A stretch of 64,000 bases of DNA from Chitinophaga filiformis (GCF_021646545.1 NZ_JAKIRP010000003.1:62001-126000); one strand, 5' to 3'; positions 8,770 through 17,687 are shown, counted from the stretch's first letter. Made by a program: numbers and translations. The notes: generated from the letters alone by a model not told the origin.

Positions 8770-9534
8770 TTACAGAAACATTCCGCCTGATGCTTCTATA
8801 CACTGCGCAGTGATCCACCTTGCTCTTTCGCTACAAAGGAATGCCACAACACCGCCAATATCATCGGGTACACCAACACGTCCCAGTGCTATCTGAGTTG
8901 ACAGATACTCTTTTGCACCTGGGTGGTTTTCAAGCGCATCACGGGTAAAATCAGTTTCAATAATGCCGGGTGCTACCACATTGGCGTTGATCTTTCTTGG
9001 GCCTAATTCTTTTGCCAGGTATTTTGTGAAGTTATATACGGCTGCTTTCATAGAAGAATAAGCAGCATAACCAGGAGTTACAAATCTTGCCAGACCGGTT
9101 GAAATATTTACGATCCTTCCACCGTCAGCAATCACATTCAATAATGTTTGTGTAAGGAAATAAGTGCCTTTGAAGTGAGTGTTCATCAAAGCATCAAAGT
9201 CTTCTTCCATTGTATCGGAGATCAGTGAGGCACGGTCAATACCGGCATTGTTCACCAGGAAATCAATATTGGCAGTATCCCATTTTTCTTTCAGTGCCTG
9301 CAGCAGGCTGACTTTAAAGGCGGGGAATGATTTACTATCGCCTACATTTAACTGCAGGGCTATCGCTTCTACGTTAAATTTCTCCACCTCAGCAATAACT
9401 TTCTGTGCTTCGTCTTTTTTACTGTTATAAGTGAACACAATATGATGTCCGTCCTTTGCCAGTTCTATCACCATATTCTTACCTAATCCGCGGCTGCCGC
9501 CCGTTACGAGTGCTATTTTCTTCGTCGTTTTCAT
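8770..9534 (-). CDS. SDR family oxidoreductase, probable target of the adjacent AraC regulator
   Basis: 254 residues starting MKTTKKIALVTGG. The start at 9534 is preferred over the longer frame because the first 12 extra codons have no SDR likeness and run through an operator-like repeat. It has TGGSRGLG, NNAGID, VNISTG, the YSSMK Tyr/Lys pair and IEASGGMFL at the end. It is a sister of the gene at 7791-8555. An AraC-type gene lies upstream on the same strand, and the gap between them carries a 21-bp-spaced direct repeat plus an inverted repeat abutting the start codon, so expression is probably controlled by that regulator. The substrate is unknown. Confidence 0.9.
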   Translation of the reverse strand: MKTTKKIALVTGGSRGLGKNMVIELAKDGHHIVFTYNSKKDEAQKVIAEVEKFNVEAIALQLNVGDSKSFPAFKVSLLQALKEKWDTANIDFLVNNAGIDRASLISDTMEEDFDALMNTHFKGTYFLTQTLLNVIADGGRIVNISTGLARFVTPGYAAYSSMKAAVYNFTKYLAKELGPRKINANVVAPGIIETDFTRDALENHPGAKEYLSTQIALGRVGVPDDIGGVVAFLCSERARWITAQCIEASGGMFL

Positions 9535-9562
9535 TTTGTACTGTGTTTGATTACAGTACAAA
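9535..9562. promoter_or_regulatory. Inverted repeat abutting the SDR start codon
   Basis: TTTGTACTG and CAGTACAAA (9535-9543 and 9554-9562) form a perfect 9-bp dyad with a 10-nt spacer directly in front of the start codon. On the minus strand CAACTTTG (9567-9560), one mismatch from TAnnTTTG, overlaps its far edge. It could be an operator or a 5'-leader hairpin. Confidence 0.45.
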
Positions 9563-9587
9563 GTTGGCACATCGCGGCTCCGGAATT

Positions 9588-9627
9588 ATGGTACCTTCTT
9601 CAGTATAAATGGTACCTACTTCAGTAT
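9588..9627 (+). promoter_or_regulatory. Tandem 19-bp direct repeat, probable AraC-type operator
   Basis: ATGGTACCTTCTTCAGTAT (9588-9606) is repeated at 9609-9627 with a single mismatch (T to A at position 10). The start-to-start distance is 21 bp, two helical turns, as AraC/XylS proteins need. The pair lies 54-93 bp upstream of the SDR start and directly downstream of an AraC-type gene. Confidence 0.7.
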
Positions 9628-9630
9628 TTT

Positions 9631-10083
9631 TTAACCCTGCTGGTGTAAGCGCCTGAATTGTGAAGGTGTTACACCTTCAAATGACTTGAACCACTTGGTA
9701 AAGTTAGAAGGGTCGTAAGTAAGTAAATAGGCAACATCAGCTACTGAGCGTTTATTATTCAGTAACAATTCCTTTGCGAGCTTCAGCAGTTTTCCTTCAT
9801 AAAAGAAACAAGGGTGATAGCCGGTATGTTCTTTGATAACATTGCTGAGATGTGTAGGGTGAATGAACAGTGCTTCGGCAAAATCCCTGAGCTCCTTCAT
9901 TTTGTCTGTCCGCTCTGCTACTATATCAGCCAGATGCTCGTCCAGCAGCCGGAGAAAATCCTGGTAGATCTCTTCTTTGCGGCTGATATATTTTTTGGGG
10001 ATTTTGATCTGCGCTGCCTCTTCCTTTGTAATGGCTTTTAAGATGGCACTATTCCCGGCCGGAGTTGATACCGCTGTGATCAT
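9631..10083 (-). CDS. Short AraC-family transcriptional regulator
   Basis: 150 residues. The C-terminal 100 residues form the two-HTH AraC/XylS domain: a first helix pair around LRDFAEALFIHPTHLSNVI and the signature region SVADVAYLLTYDPSNFTKWF followed by GVTPSQFRR. The N-terminal ~45 residues are too short for the usual ligand-binding cupin, so this is a cupin-less or truncated AraC protein; many in Bacteroidota look like this. It is in line with, and upstream of, the SDR at 8770-9534 (97-bp gap with direct repeats) and divergent from poxB. A degenerate copy of the same repeat lies in its own promoter region (10133-10151), suggesting autoregulation or control of poxB. Confidence 0.88.
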   Translation of the reverse strand: MITAVSTPAGNSAILKAITKEEAAQIKIPKKYISRKEEIYQDFLRLLDEHLADIVAERTDKMKELRDFAEALFIHPTHLSNVIKEHTGYHPCFFYEGKLLKLAKELLLNNKRSVADVAYLLTYDPSNFTKWFKSFEGVTPSQFRRLHQQG

Positions 10084-10132
10084 GACGTCTACGTTTTAAA
10101 GAGCAAGTATAAGACAATCTGCCGGCACAAAA

Positions 10133-10151
10133 ATGGTGACTGCTTCAGTTT
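10133..10151 (+). promoter_or_regulatory. Third, degenerate copy of the AraC-type repeat in the araC/poxB divergent gap
   Basis: ATGGTGACTGCTTCAGTTT agrees at 15 of 19 positions with the repeat pair at 9588-9627 and has the same orientation. It lies about 50 bp upstream of the AraC start and about 95 bp upstream of poxB, so it could serve either gene. Confidence 0.5.
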
Positions 10152-10245
10152 TTTTGTACAGGTTACGGTTCCTGTTGGCAGAATCCTTACTAAGCTGTAA
10201 CACATTGATTTTAAATGTAAATTTAAGCAAATAATACCTTGTTTT

Positions 10246-11970
10246 ATGCCCAAAACGATAGCTGCACAAATAGTGGAACAACTGGTAGCCGCCGGCGTCA
10301 AAAGAGTACATGGCGTGGTGGGAGATTCCCTCAACAGTATTACAGACGAGATCCGTCAGCACGACGAAATAGAATGGATCCATTACCGCCATGAAGAAGC
10401 GGCGGCCTTTGCCGCCGGGGCGGAAGCGCAGCTGACAGGCAAACTGGCCGTTTGTGCAGGGAGCTGTGGTCCCGGCAATATGCATCTGATTAACGGATTG
10501 TACGATGCCCACCGCAGCATGGCCCCTGTACTGGCTATTGCGGCCCAGGTCCCTAGTACGGAGATAGGTACCTCTTATTTCCAGGAGACCCGGCCGGAAG
10601 CCCTTTTCCGGGAATGCAGCCATTATTGCGAAACGATCGCCTCTGCCCGGCAGATGCCACGCGTATTACAGATTGCGATGCAAAGCGCCGTTGGGCAGGG
10701 TGGCGTAGCTGTGATTGCCCTGTCGGGAGATGTTGCCATGCAGACCGTGGAAAGCAACGGCCTGGAACACAGCCTGATGATCAGCCGCCCCACCATACGT
10801 CCTTCCGATACCGAGTTAAATAAACTGGCAGCGCTTATCAATCAGTCAGAAAAGATCACCTTGCTCTGTGGTAGCGGCTGTGCTGGCGCACATGATGAAC
10901 TGATAGCTGCTGGAGAAAAGCTGCTTTCTCCCATGGTGCATGCATTACGGGGTAAAGAACATGTGGAATATGATAATCCCTTTGATGTAGGCATGACGGG
11001 CCTGATAGGATTCTCTTCCGGCTACCATGCTATGGAAAACAGCGACCTGGTGATCATGCTGGGAACGGATTTTCCTTACAAGGACTGGTTCCCATCCCGT
11101 GCACAGATCGCACAGATCGACATTCGTGCGGAGCGGCTTGGCAGACGTTGCAATATTGCCCTGGGATTGGTGGGAGATGTGAAAGAAACGCTTCATTGCC
11201 TGCTGCCACTGGTAAAACGGAAGACCGACCGTTCTTACCTGGATAAGTGTGTGGAGCACTATAGGAATAGCCGTGCATCACTTGAAAGCCATGCTACCGG
11301 CAAAGCAGATAAAACGCCTATACATCCGGAATACCTGGCGCATATGGTCAATCAACTGGCGGCAGATGATGCAGTTTTTACCACCGATGTGGGAGAACCA
11401 ACGGTATGGGCAGCCCGTTATCTGCAGATGAAGAAAGGACAACGCCTGCTGGGATCATTCAATCATGGCTCTATGGCCAGCGCTATGCCACAGGCTATCG
11501 GAGCACAGCTGACCTATCCCGGCAGACAGGTGATCTCTCTTTCAGGAGATGGCGGTTTTGCGATGATGATGGGCGATATCCTAACTATTGCACAGTATAA
11601 TCTGCCGGTGAAGATCATCGTGTTTAATAACAGCTCTTTAGGTTTTGTGGCGATGGAAATGAAGGTAGCCGGACTGCCACCTTATGGTACTGATCTGAAG
11701 AATCCCGACTTCGCCCGTATGGCTGAAGCAATAGGTATTAAAGGTATCCGCCTGGAAGATCCTGCCAATGTAGGCGCTGCCCTGGAAAAGGCATTTGCGC
11801 ACGAAGGGCCTGTACTGATAGATGCCGTCGTGAATCCGTCTGTACTGGTAATGCCGCCTAAGATAGAGTTCTCTCAGGCAAAAGGGTTCGGTATGTATGC
11901 GTTGAAACAGGTATTTAACGGCAACGGAAAAGAAGTATGGGATACCCTGACCTCCAATTTCCTGGATTAG
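10246..11970 (+). CDS. poxB: Pyruvate oxidase/dehydrogenase (ubiquinone or quinone type), PoxB-like
   Basis: A 574-residue ThDP-dependent enzyme, colinear with E. coli PoxB. The N-terminal Pyr domain has the catalytic Glu50 in RHEEAAAFAAGAEAQ and the GSCGPGN segment; the ThDP site is GDGG (434-437) with NN at 461-462; the middle FAD domain lies between. The C-terminus (GMYALKQVFNGNGKEV) resembles the PoxB membrane-binding tail. Family reaction: pyruvate to acetate and CO2, feeding electrons to the quinone pool at the inner membrane. It stands alone, divergent from the short AraC regulator, and its stop is 1 bp from the convergent GlxA-type gene, so transcripts of the two must collide or overlap. 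Confidence 0.93.
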   Translation: MPKTIAAQIVEQLVAAGVKRVHGVVGDSLNSITDEIRQHDEIEWIHYRHEEAAAFAAGAEAQLTGKLAVCAGSCGPGNMHLINGLYDAHRSMAPVLAIAAQVPSTEIGTSYFQETRPEALFRECSHYCETIASARQMPRVLQIAMQSAVGQGGVAVIALSGDVAMQTVESNGLEHSLMISRPTIRPSDTELNKLAALINQSEKITLLCGSGCAGAHDELIAAGEKLLSPMVHALRGKEHVEYDNPFDVGMTGLIGFSSGYHAMENSDLVIMLGTDFPYKDWFPSRAQIAQIDIRAERLGRRCNIALGLVGDVKETLHCLLPLVKRKTDRSYLDKCVEHYRNSRASLESHATGKADKTPIHPEYLAHMVNQLAADDAVFTTDVGEPTVWAARYLQMKKGQRLLGSFNHGSMASAMPQAIGAQLTYPGRQVISLSGDGGFAMMMGDILTIAQYNLPVKIIVFNNSSLGFVAMEMKVAGLPPYGTDLKNPDFARMAEAIGIKGIRLEDPANVGAALEKAFAHEGPVLIDAVVNPSVLVMPPKIEFSQAKGFGMYALKQVFNGNGKEVWDTLTSNFLD

Positions 11971-11971
11971 G

Positions 11972-12952
11972 TCAGGCTACCACCGCTTCCTTATTGTATT
12001 TGTTCCTGTAATCGATAGGCGATAAACCTGTAATCTTTTTGAACACGGTTCTGAAAGACTTGGTATCGTTATAGCCTACTTCATACATGACCTCATTCAC
12101 ATTTTTATGGCTGTTTTCCAGCCATTTCTTTGCGGCCTCAATCTTCACCCGTTGAATATATTCAGCGGGTGTATTGTTGGTCGCCTTTTTGAAACGGCGG
12201 TCAAAATGCCTTCTGCCGATAGCAAATTTAGAAGCCAGGTCGTCCACAGAGATCCTTTCTGTCAGGTTACTTTCTATAAACTCCTGTGCCTTTTTAATAG
12301 GTTCATCTTCATGTTTCTTCTGACCGTTGAACATGACAAAAGGGGACTGTGTTTTCCTGTCTATTTCCAGCGCAAACAGCTTGGCTATTTTGATAGCCAG
12401 TGAGCGGTCCGTATATTTTTCAACGATATGCAACAGCAGGTTCCAGTAGGAAGAGGCGCCACCACTTGAATATAAGCCCTGTTCCTCTGTAATGATCCGG
12501 CCATCTATCAGGTCCACATCGGGGAACATAGCCCTGAATTCTGCCGCAGAAGCCCAGTGGCTGGAGCATTCTTTCCCGTCCAGCAATCCTGTAGCGGCCA
12601 GCATAAATGAACCGATACACAGACTGGCTACCTCAGCCCCCTTATTGTAATGATCAACGATCCAGGGAATGAAAGCCTTGTTCCTTTCCAGGGTTGCTTT
12701 CAGGTTACCACTTAATGCGGGAATGACAATCAGGTCTGTTTTCTTCACATCCTGGATCAGCACATCGGGATGCACAGAGAAAAGCCCCTGATTCAAAGGT
12801 ACTTCGCGGGTCAGCCCGACCAGTTGTACTTTAAACATTGCCGGCTTACCATCCGATTCAAGGAACTCGTTCAGGGTGGTGAACATGTAACGTGTATCAG
12901 AGATGGTGCCTAATACAGCCTCATCCGGCACGAGGATTGAAATGTGTTTCAT
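11972..12952 (-). CDS. GlxA-type AraC regulator with DJ-1/PfpI domain
   Basis: 326 residues: an N-terminal DJ-1/PfpI-like domain (about 1-190, with the nucleophile-elbow-like segment VASLCIGSFMLAATG and the partner segment ECSSHWA) and a C-terminal AraC double HTH (about 215-320, ending in GYNDTKSFRTVFKKITGLSP). Proteins of this layout regulate catabolic or stress genes; the DJ-1 part usually binds a ligand rather than acting as an enzyme. Here the Cys of the elbow is retained. No obvious target lies next to it; the divergent neighbour is the RibD/DHFR-like gene at 13096. Confidence 0.92.
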   Translation of the reverse strand: MKHISILVPDEAVLGTISDTRYMFTTLNEFLESDGKPAMFKVQLVGLTREVPLNQGLFSVHPDVLIQDVKKTDLIVIPALSGNLKATLERNKAFIPWIVDHYNKGAEVASLCIGSFMLAATGLLDGKECSSHWASAAEFRAMFPDVDLIDGRIITEEQGLYSSGGASSYWNLLLHIVEKYTDRSLAIKIAKLFALEIDRKTQSPFVMFNGQKKHEDEPIKKAQEFIESNLTERISVDDLASKFAIGRRHFDRRFKKATNNTPAEYIQRVKIEAAKKWLENSHKNVNEVMYEVGYNDTKSFRTVFKKITGLSPIDYRNKYNKEAVVA

Positions 12953-13066
12953 CTGGGATCAGCAGTTTAATAAACAGGTTGCATGGCAAAAATAAGGAAA
13001 ATTAGATGTCAGAAACAACCCCGCTACAAGTCCGGATCACGCCCCCTCCAACCTGTCTTGTCATAG

Positions 13067-13074
13067 TATCTTTG
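13067..13074 (+). promoter_or_regulatory. Candidate Bacteroidota -7 box
   Basis: TATCTTTG matches TAnnTTTG and ends 21 bp before the start codon at 13096. No clear TTTG -33 box is seen at the right distance, so only the -7 part supports it. Confidence 0.4.
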
Positions 13075-13095
13075 AAAGTGAGAAACTCTAACTGA

Positions 13096-13662
13096 ATGAG
13101 AAAGATAATCGTATCTATGAATGTTACGCTTGATGGTTTCATGGCCGGGACCAATGGAGAGCTGGACTGGCATTTCCCTTTGTGGAACGACGAAATGTCA
13201 ATCTATTTCTGTGATCAGTTGGGTAAAACAGACACTATTCTGCTGGGCCGTGTGAGCTATGAGAGAATGGCCCGCTACTGGCCTAATAAGACATTCACCG
13301 GAATAGAACTGGAATATGCAGATATGATGAACAATCATAACAAGGTCGTTTTTTCCCAGACCCTGGAAAGTGCTACCTGGAGCAATACCAGGCTGGTAAG
13401 AGAGAATATTGAAGAAGAGGTATTGAAAATGAAGCAGTCGCCCGGGAAAGATATGATCATCTACGGCAGTGGCAGTATTGTAAGATCATTTATACAGGAG
13501 GGCCTGATAGATGAATTCCAGATATGGGTGCATCCCGTCTTTATACAGCATGGCGTTCCCCTGTTCAGGGATATGGAAGAAAACATCCATCTGCAATTCA
13601 TGAAAGCCAGGACCTTCCGTTCAGGTGTGGTGATCCTGTACTATAAACCGCAGCTGCAATAA
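13096..13662 (+). CDS. Dihydrofolate reductase-family protein (RibD C-terminal domain)
   Basis: A 188-residue single RibD_C/DHFR-like domain. It starts RKIIVSMNVTLDGFMAG, as do YyaP/YwjB-like stand-alone reductases, and has the LLGRVSYERMARYWP segment and the DMIIYGSGSIVRSF nucleotide-binding region. Family members bind NADPH, but their substrate is mostly unknown; it is not the essential folate DHFR or the riboflavin RibD fusion. It faces the ROK kinase gene with 3 bp between the stop codons. Confidence 0.9.
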   Translation: MRKIIVSMNVTLDGFMAGTNGELDWHFPLWNDEMSIYFCDQLGKTDTILLGRVSYERMARYWPNKTFTGIELEYADMMNNHNKVVFSQTLESATWSNTRLVRENIEEEVLKMKQSPGKDMIIYGSGSIVRSFIQEGLIDEFQIWVHPVFIQHGVPLFRDMEENIHLQFMKARTFRSGVVILYYKPQLQ

Positions 13663-13665
13663 AGA

Positions 13666-14517
13666 CTATCCGTCTATTTCCCAGAAACCGGCAGCTCCCA
13701 GCAGGATCGCTTCTTCTCCCAGTTCAGAGACAAGGAAACGGGTGTCCTTCATATGATATTCCAGGTTGGAGCGGAACAGGTCAAACGCCTGTGTGATATT
13801 TCCTCCCAGTACCACCAGTGAGGGAATAGGCTGCTGTTCCAGCAGGAACATAGCGAGATTATAGCCAAACTCCTGAAACACTGTAAAGGCATAGGATGAT
13901 TGCCGCGCTATTGCGGCCAGCTCTTTCACGCTTTTTATTCTTTCGCCGCTCAGTTCTTCATAACGGCGAAGGAACCAGCGGGTAGAGAAGTACTCTTCTG
14001 CGGTAGCATCCAGGAAAGGTGTTTTCCAGAAAGTGCCCTCCCGGGCTATGCCATTGTCTGCTACGGATGATCCGAAGCCGGTACCCAGTGTCAGCCCCAA
14101 TACCTCCTTCTCGCCTTTCACAGCACCGTTAAACAGCTCTCCCTGCAGGAAACAAGAGGCATCGTTCATGATCCTGATATTCTTTTTCTCTATGCCCAGC
14201 TGTTCTTCTAACAGATCTTTCACATTCAGGCCATAGAGGGATTCATATTTATGTAGTCCTTTAATGAGACTGATCCCCTCTTCGTAATCAAAAGGTCCCG
14301 GCATGGCAATGCCTATAAGATGAACACCGTTACCGGCCAGCATGCTTTTCTTCATTACATAGCTCCATCTGCTGATGATCTCTGCCGCGCCGGCATGTGA
14401 ATCAATATGTTCGCGATAGATAGAATCAGGCAGAAATGTTCTGCGCTGCATATCTACCAACGCAGTTGTAATGTGAGAGCCACCTATATCCACACTTAAG
14501 ACCTGTGTATCCTTCAT
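13666..14517 (-). CDS. ROK-family sugar kinase, last gene of the mannoside operon
   Basis: 283 residues beginning MKDTQVLSVDIGGSH. The start at 14517 gives an ATGA overlap with the stop of the upstream MFS gene, a sign of translational coupling; the longer frame adds 9 residues inside that gene. An N-terminal phosphate-binding loop (VDIGGSHITTA), a second glycine-rich segment (LGLTLGTGFGSS) and LGGNITQAFDLF mark the ROK fold. The zinc-binding Cys/His motif of typical ROK kinases is not evident. In context the likely job is phosphorylation of imported mannose (or a related hexose) to the 6-phosphate for the isomerase-like protein two genes upstream. Substrate is inferred only. Confidence 0.88.
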   Translation of the reverse strand: MKDTQVLSVDIGGSHITTALVDMQRRTFLPDSIYREHIDSHAGAAEIISRWSYVMKKSMLAGNGVHLIGIAMPGPFDYEEGISLIKGLHKYESLYGLNVKDLLEEQLGIEKKNIRIMNDASCFLQGELFNGAVKGEKEVLGLTLGTGFGSSVADNGIAREGTFWKTPFLDATAEEYFSTRWFLRRYEELSGERIKSVKELAAIARQSSYAFTVFQEFGYNLAMFLLEQQPIPSLVVLGGNITQAFDLFRSNLEYHMKDTRFLVSELGEEAILLGAAGFWEIDG

Positions 14518-15830
14518 GCCGTTTGTTTCGTTGTATTTTTCCAATATTGCTCTATCTGTTCAAATGATTGTCCTTTCGTTTCTGGTAACAGCCTGTAAAC
14601 TGCGATGAACGCAGCAAGACAAAATGCAGCGAAGAACCAGAAGGTCTGCGCTGTGCCCAGGCTGCGCAGCAGCACAGGTGTTAATTGTCCGACGATGGTG
14701 TCAGACACCCACATCACCATGATGCTTAAAGATAATGCCCTTGCCCGGATATTGTCGGGAAAGATCTCCGCTGCGATCACAAATTTCAGTGGTCCGATCG
14801 AGAATGCAAAGAAAGCAAGAAAAGCCAGTACACAACATAGGAGGGCGATACCTGTTGTAGCACCGGTATAAAAACAGATACCGGTCATAATCAGACTGAT
14901 AGTAGCGCCGGCGGTGCCCCATAGGTACAGCGGCCGTCTGCCGAGACTATCCACCTTCCAGATCGCGAAGATGGTAAAGAACACATTGGCTGCTCCAAAA
15001 ATGATCTGACTGAGGAATGAGTTGCTCAGGGTAATACCAGCGTTGTTGAGAATAGTCGGCCCGTAATAGATGATCGCATTAATACCACTAAACTGTGAGA
15101 ATAATGGCAATAGTATCCCTATCAGCAAAGCCCTGCGCATGGCCGGATCGAATAGGGGGCCGTATCCTTCTTTGGCGGTCGTTTTTCCCCGCTGCATTAG
15201 CCAGCGCGGACTTTCAGGCACCCACAGCAGACCCAGAAGGAATAATGCCGCAGGTAGCATACCAATACCGAACATACCACGCCATACCTCCTGTACAAAG
15301 AGGAAGTGGAGCAGTCCTCTGCCGGTATCATGCTGATGGGCTTCAGCGTAAGACAGCAACTGTGCATTGCTGCAATAGGCTACCAGGATGCCAATAGTAA
15401 CAGCCAGCTGGTAATAGGTAACCAGCCGTCCTCTTTTATCATCCGGAGCAATTTCAGACAGATATAGCGGCACAATACTCGAAGCAATACCAACTGCCAC
15501 CCCACCCAAAATACGGGCTGCAATGATCCAGGAAAGGGCATGAAAGAAGGCGCATCCCAATGCTGCCAGCAGGAAAAGCAAAGCAGCCATATAGAGCAGT
15601 TTCTTTCTGCCCAGGCGATCGCTCAGGTTACCGGCAACGATAACGCCTGCAATACAACCTGCCAGTGCAGATGAGACGAACCATCCTTCCTGCAGGGCAG
15701 ACAATGCGAACTGTTGCCGCACAAAAGGCAGTATGCCGGATACGACCGCCATATCAAAGCCAAAGAGGAAGCCTCCCAATGAGGCGACCACTGTGGTCAT
15801 AACGAGGAGAAAATCAGATTGTGCTTTCAT
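14514..15830 (-). CDS. MFS sugar transporter (sugar porter family) with shortened central loop
   Basis: 438 residues, 12 predicted membrane helices. Sugar-porter signatures: GFLFGFDMAVVSG in helix 1, SDRLGRKKLL between helices 2 and 3, VPLYLSEIAP, PESPRWLMQRGK after helix 6, SQFSGINAIIYYGP in helix 7, and PETKGQSFE at the end. The central cytoplasmic loop between PESPRWL and helix 7 is only about 30 residues; usual members have about 60 there and 460-480 in total, so the ICH domain is reduced. It overlaps the upstream isomerase-like gene by 17 bp and the kinase by 4 bp. It probably imports the hexose released by the exported mannosidase. Confidence 0.9.
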   Translation of the reverse strand: MKAQSDFLLVMTTVVASLGGFLFGFDMAVVSGILPFVRQQFALSALQEGWFVSSALAGCIAGVIVAGNLSDRLGRKKLLYMAALLFLLAALGCAFFHALSWIIAARILGGVAVGIASSIVPLYLSEIAPDDKRGRLVTYYQLAVTIGILVAYCSNAQLLSYAEAHQHDTGRGLLHFLFVQEVWRGMFGIGMLPAALFLLGLLWVPESPRWLMQRGKTTAKEGYGPLFDPAMRRALLIGILLPLFSQFSGINAIIYYGPTILNNAGITLSNSFLSQIIFGAANVFFTIFAIWKVDSLGRRPLYLWGTAGATISLIMTGICFYTGATTGIALLCCVLAFLAFFAFSIGPLKFVIAAEIFPDNIRARALSLSIMVMWVSDTIVGQLTPVLLRSLGTAQTFWFFAAFCLAAFIAVYRLLPETKGQSFEQIEQYWKNTTKQTA

Positions 15831-17676
15831 AACTGATGGTACTGAAAACCGGGTGTTCTGCTTTGATAAAGGCTTTTATGACCTTTGCCGTTCCCGGTCC
15901 TTTATTAACAAGGGTATAACTTTCTGCTGCTGCAGGGATCACGAATGTCTCTGCATAATGATACACAATTTCCTTTCCATTGGCGGTTCTTACTGCGACA
16001 GCCGTTCCTTCCACCAACATCATTACCAGGCAAAATCCATCGGTATCAAAGGTAACTTCATGTACAATCTCCAGGCGGTGAACATCATAAAAATGTTGCG
16101 CATGTGTAGGCAGGTGCCATAACTGCCAGCCGGCGCCTTCTTCTATGAGCTTTGGTGCAGAGATCAGTTCTTTCTTCACTACGGCACCTTGTCTGCTGAA
16201 GTCCAGATTCTTAAATGCATGATCGATGTTGATCGGCCTTGGCTTTCCATCCAGTCCCAGACGCAGCCAGTCATACATCTTAAATGTAAAGATGTAAGGC
16301 GTCGCGCTGATCTCCAGTACGAGATTATTAGCCCCGGCGCTGTGCACAGTACAATTGGGTATCAGGAAGAGGTCATGCTTATTAGCTTTATGCTGCTGTA
16401 CATAATCCGTGATCTGCACGGGTCTGTTCTCCAGCTGACTGTTCTCCAGTGCGGCTCTGAACTGAACCGGATCAATATGCGCTGCAAAACCAAGATACAC
16501 ACTCGCCCCTTCCTTACAATCCAGGATATAATATGTTTCATCCTGTGTAATAGTCTCGCCAAACTGCTCTCTGATATAAGGAAGTGAGGGATGGCACTGG
16601 ATCGACAGGTTACCACCGTCAAAGGTATCCAGGAAATCAAAACGGACAGGAAACTCATATCGGAAGATGTCGGCATGTTTTCCCAGCACGGCGGTATGTT
16701 GCAGGAACATCAGCCATTCAAAGGGAATTTCAAAAAGATAACTATCACTTTCAAAGAGTACACCGTTTTCCGGTACGATCATCTCAAACGACCAGGCGAG
16801 GTTTACCTCTTCCTGTGGCAGCTGCGGGATGTGTTTTTTCATCCACTGCCCACCCCATGCACCAGGTTCAAACCAGGGACGAACGCGGAAAGTGTCCCGG
16901 CATATCTGTTCAATACCGGCCTGCAGATCTTTTGCTTTTATCCATGTCAGCGTATGTCCCCATTGTGTATCTGCAAATACAGAGATCCTGTCTGCCAGCG
17001 ATTGCTTGTAATTGTTCAGCACTACCCAATCCACGAAATAGGCACGTTTATACATCTCTGCCGCGGTATCCAGTTTACTGCTGCCCAGGTTCGTAACAGC
17101 GCCTGCACGCATACGGTATTGCAGTTCATTTTTAGGCATATCCAGGTACACCAGGGAACTATTTTCCCGTACCAATGCAGCGCCTGTACCGATCACGATA
17201 TGCAGGTCATATCCGGCTTCCGGTTGCATAGCCGCCAGTTTTTCTTCATAAAAGAAATCCGCCAGCTGTAAGGAGGTGCGTGTACCCCAGACTGTTCCTG
17301 GATCGCCAATAAAAGGACGGACCATTTGGGCGATGATATCCTCCTCTTTCAACGCATCTTCTGTGAAATGCCATTTCACTTTTAAGGACCGTTTGTTGAA
17401 GATCTTATCCAGAGAATTGTGTATCTCAGTCCATAGTACACCCGTGTAACCATCTATCTGCACCTGTCCTTGTGTAATGATCCAGTCCGCCAGTGTTTCG
17501 TAACCTACGCTGATCTTACCATTCCCCAGGGCATGTGTTGGAAAGATGTTATATCCTTCCGGCGCGGCCGTCTGCTGCAAAGGCAGCAGGTGCTGACCGC
17601 TGGTACGCCAATTATCAGTTCCCTCTTCTACCCTGCTGATACCCGGGTTTATTATTGCATTGTCCGACATGTCCAA
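15814..17676 (-). CDS. Two-domain class I mannose-6-phosphate isomerase-like protein
   Basis: 620 residues. The C-terminal half (about 280-620) carries the cupin core of type I phosphomannose isomerases: Q360-C-H362-P (zinc ligands in the family), ETYYILD near 380, and the NCTVHSAG segment with His445. The N-terminal ~270 residues resemble a nucleoside/uridine-kinase-like fold (IDGYTGVLW, AYFVDWVVLNNYK) but lack a recognisable P-loop, as in the long ManA-like proteins of Bacteroidota. The expected reaction is mannose-6-P to fructose-6-P in the cytoplasm. It lies 11 bp downstream of the mannosidase and overlaps the transporter gene, so it belongs to one operon. The role of the N-terminal domain is unknown. 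Confidence 0.82.
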   Translation of the reverse strand: MDMSDNAIINPGISRVEEGTDNWRTSGQHLLPLQQTAAPEGYNIFPTHALGNGKISVGYETLADWIITQGQVQIDGYTGVLWTEIHNSLDKIFNKRSLKVKWHFTEDALKEEDIIAQMVRPFIGDPGTVWGTRTSLQLADFFYEEKLAAMQPEAGYDLHIVIGTGAALVRENSSLVYLDMPKNELQYRMRAGAVTNLGSSKLDTAAEMYKRAYFVDWVVLNNYKQSLADRISVFADTQWGHTLTWIKAKDLQAGIEQICRDTFRVRPWFEPGAWGGQWMKKHIPQLPQEEVNLAWSFEMIVPENGVLFESDSYLFEIPFEWLMFLQHTAVLGKHADIFRYEFPVRFDFLDTFDGGNLSIQCHPSLPYIREQFGETITQDETYYILDCKEGASVYLGFAAHIDPVQFRAALENSQLENRPVQITDYVQQHKANKHDLFLIPNCTVHSAGANNLVLEISATPYIFTFKMYDWLRLGLDGKPRPINIDHAFKNLDFSRQGAVVKKELISAPKLIEEGAGWQLWHLPTHAQHFYDVHRLEIVHEVTFDTDGFCLVMMLVEGTAVAVRTANGKEIVYHYAETFVIPAAAESYTLVNKGPGTAKVIKAFIKAEHPVFSTISYESTI

Positions 17677-17687
17677 TCTTATTATTG

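Noticed and set aside
10246..11970. Acetolactate synthase
   Set aside because: The ThDP enzyme follows E. coli PoxB closely in the N-terminal and C-terminal regions and lacks a regulatory-subunit gene nearby.
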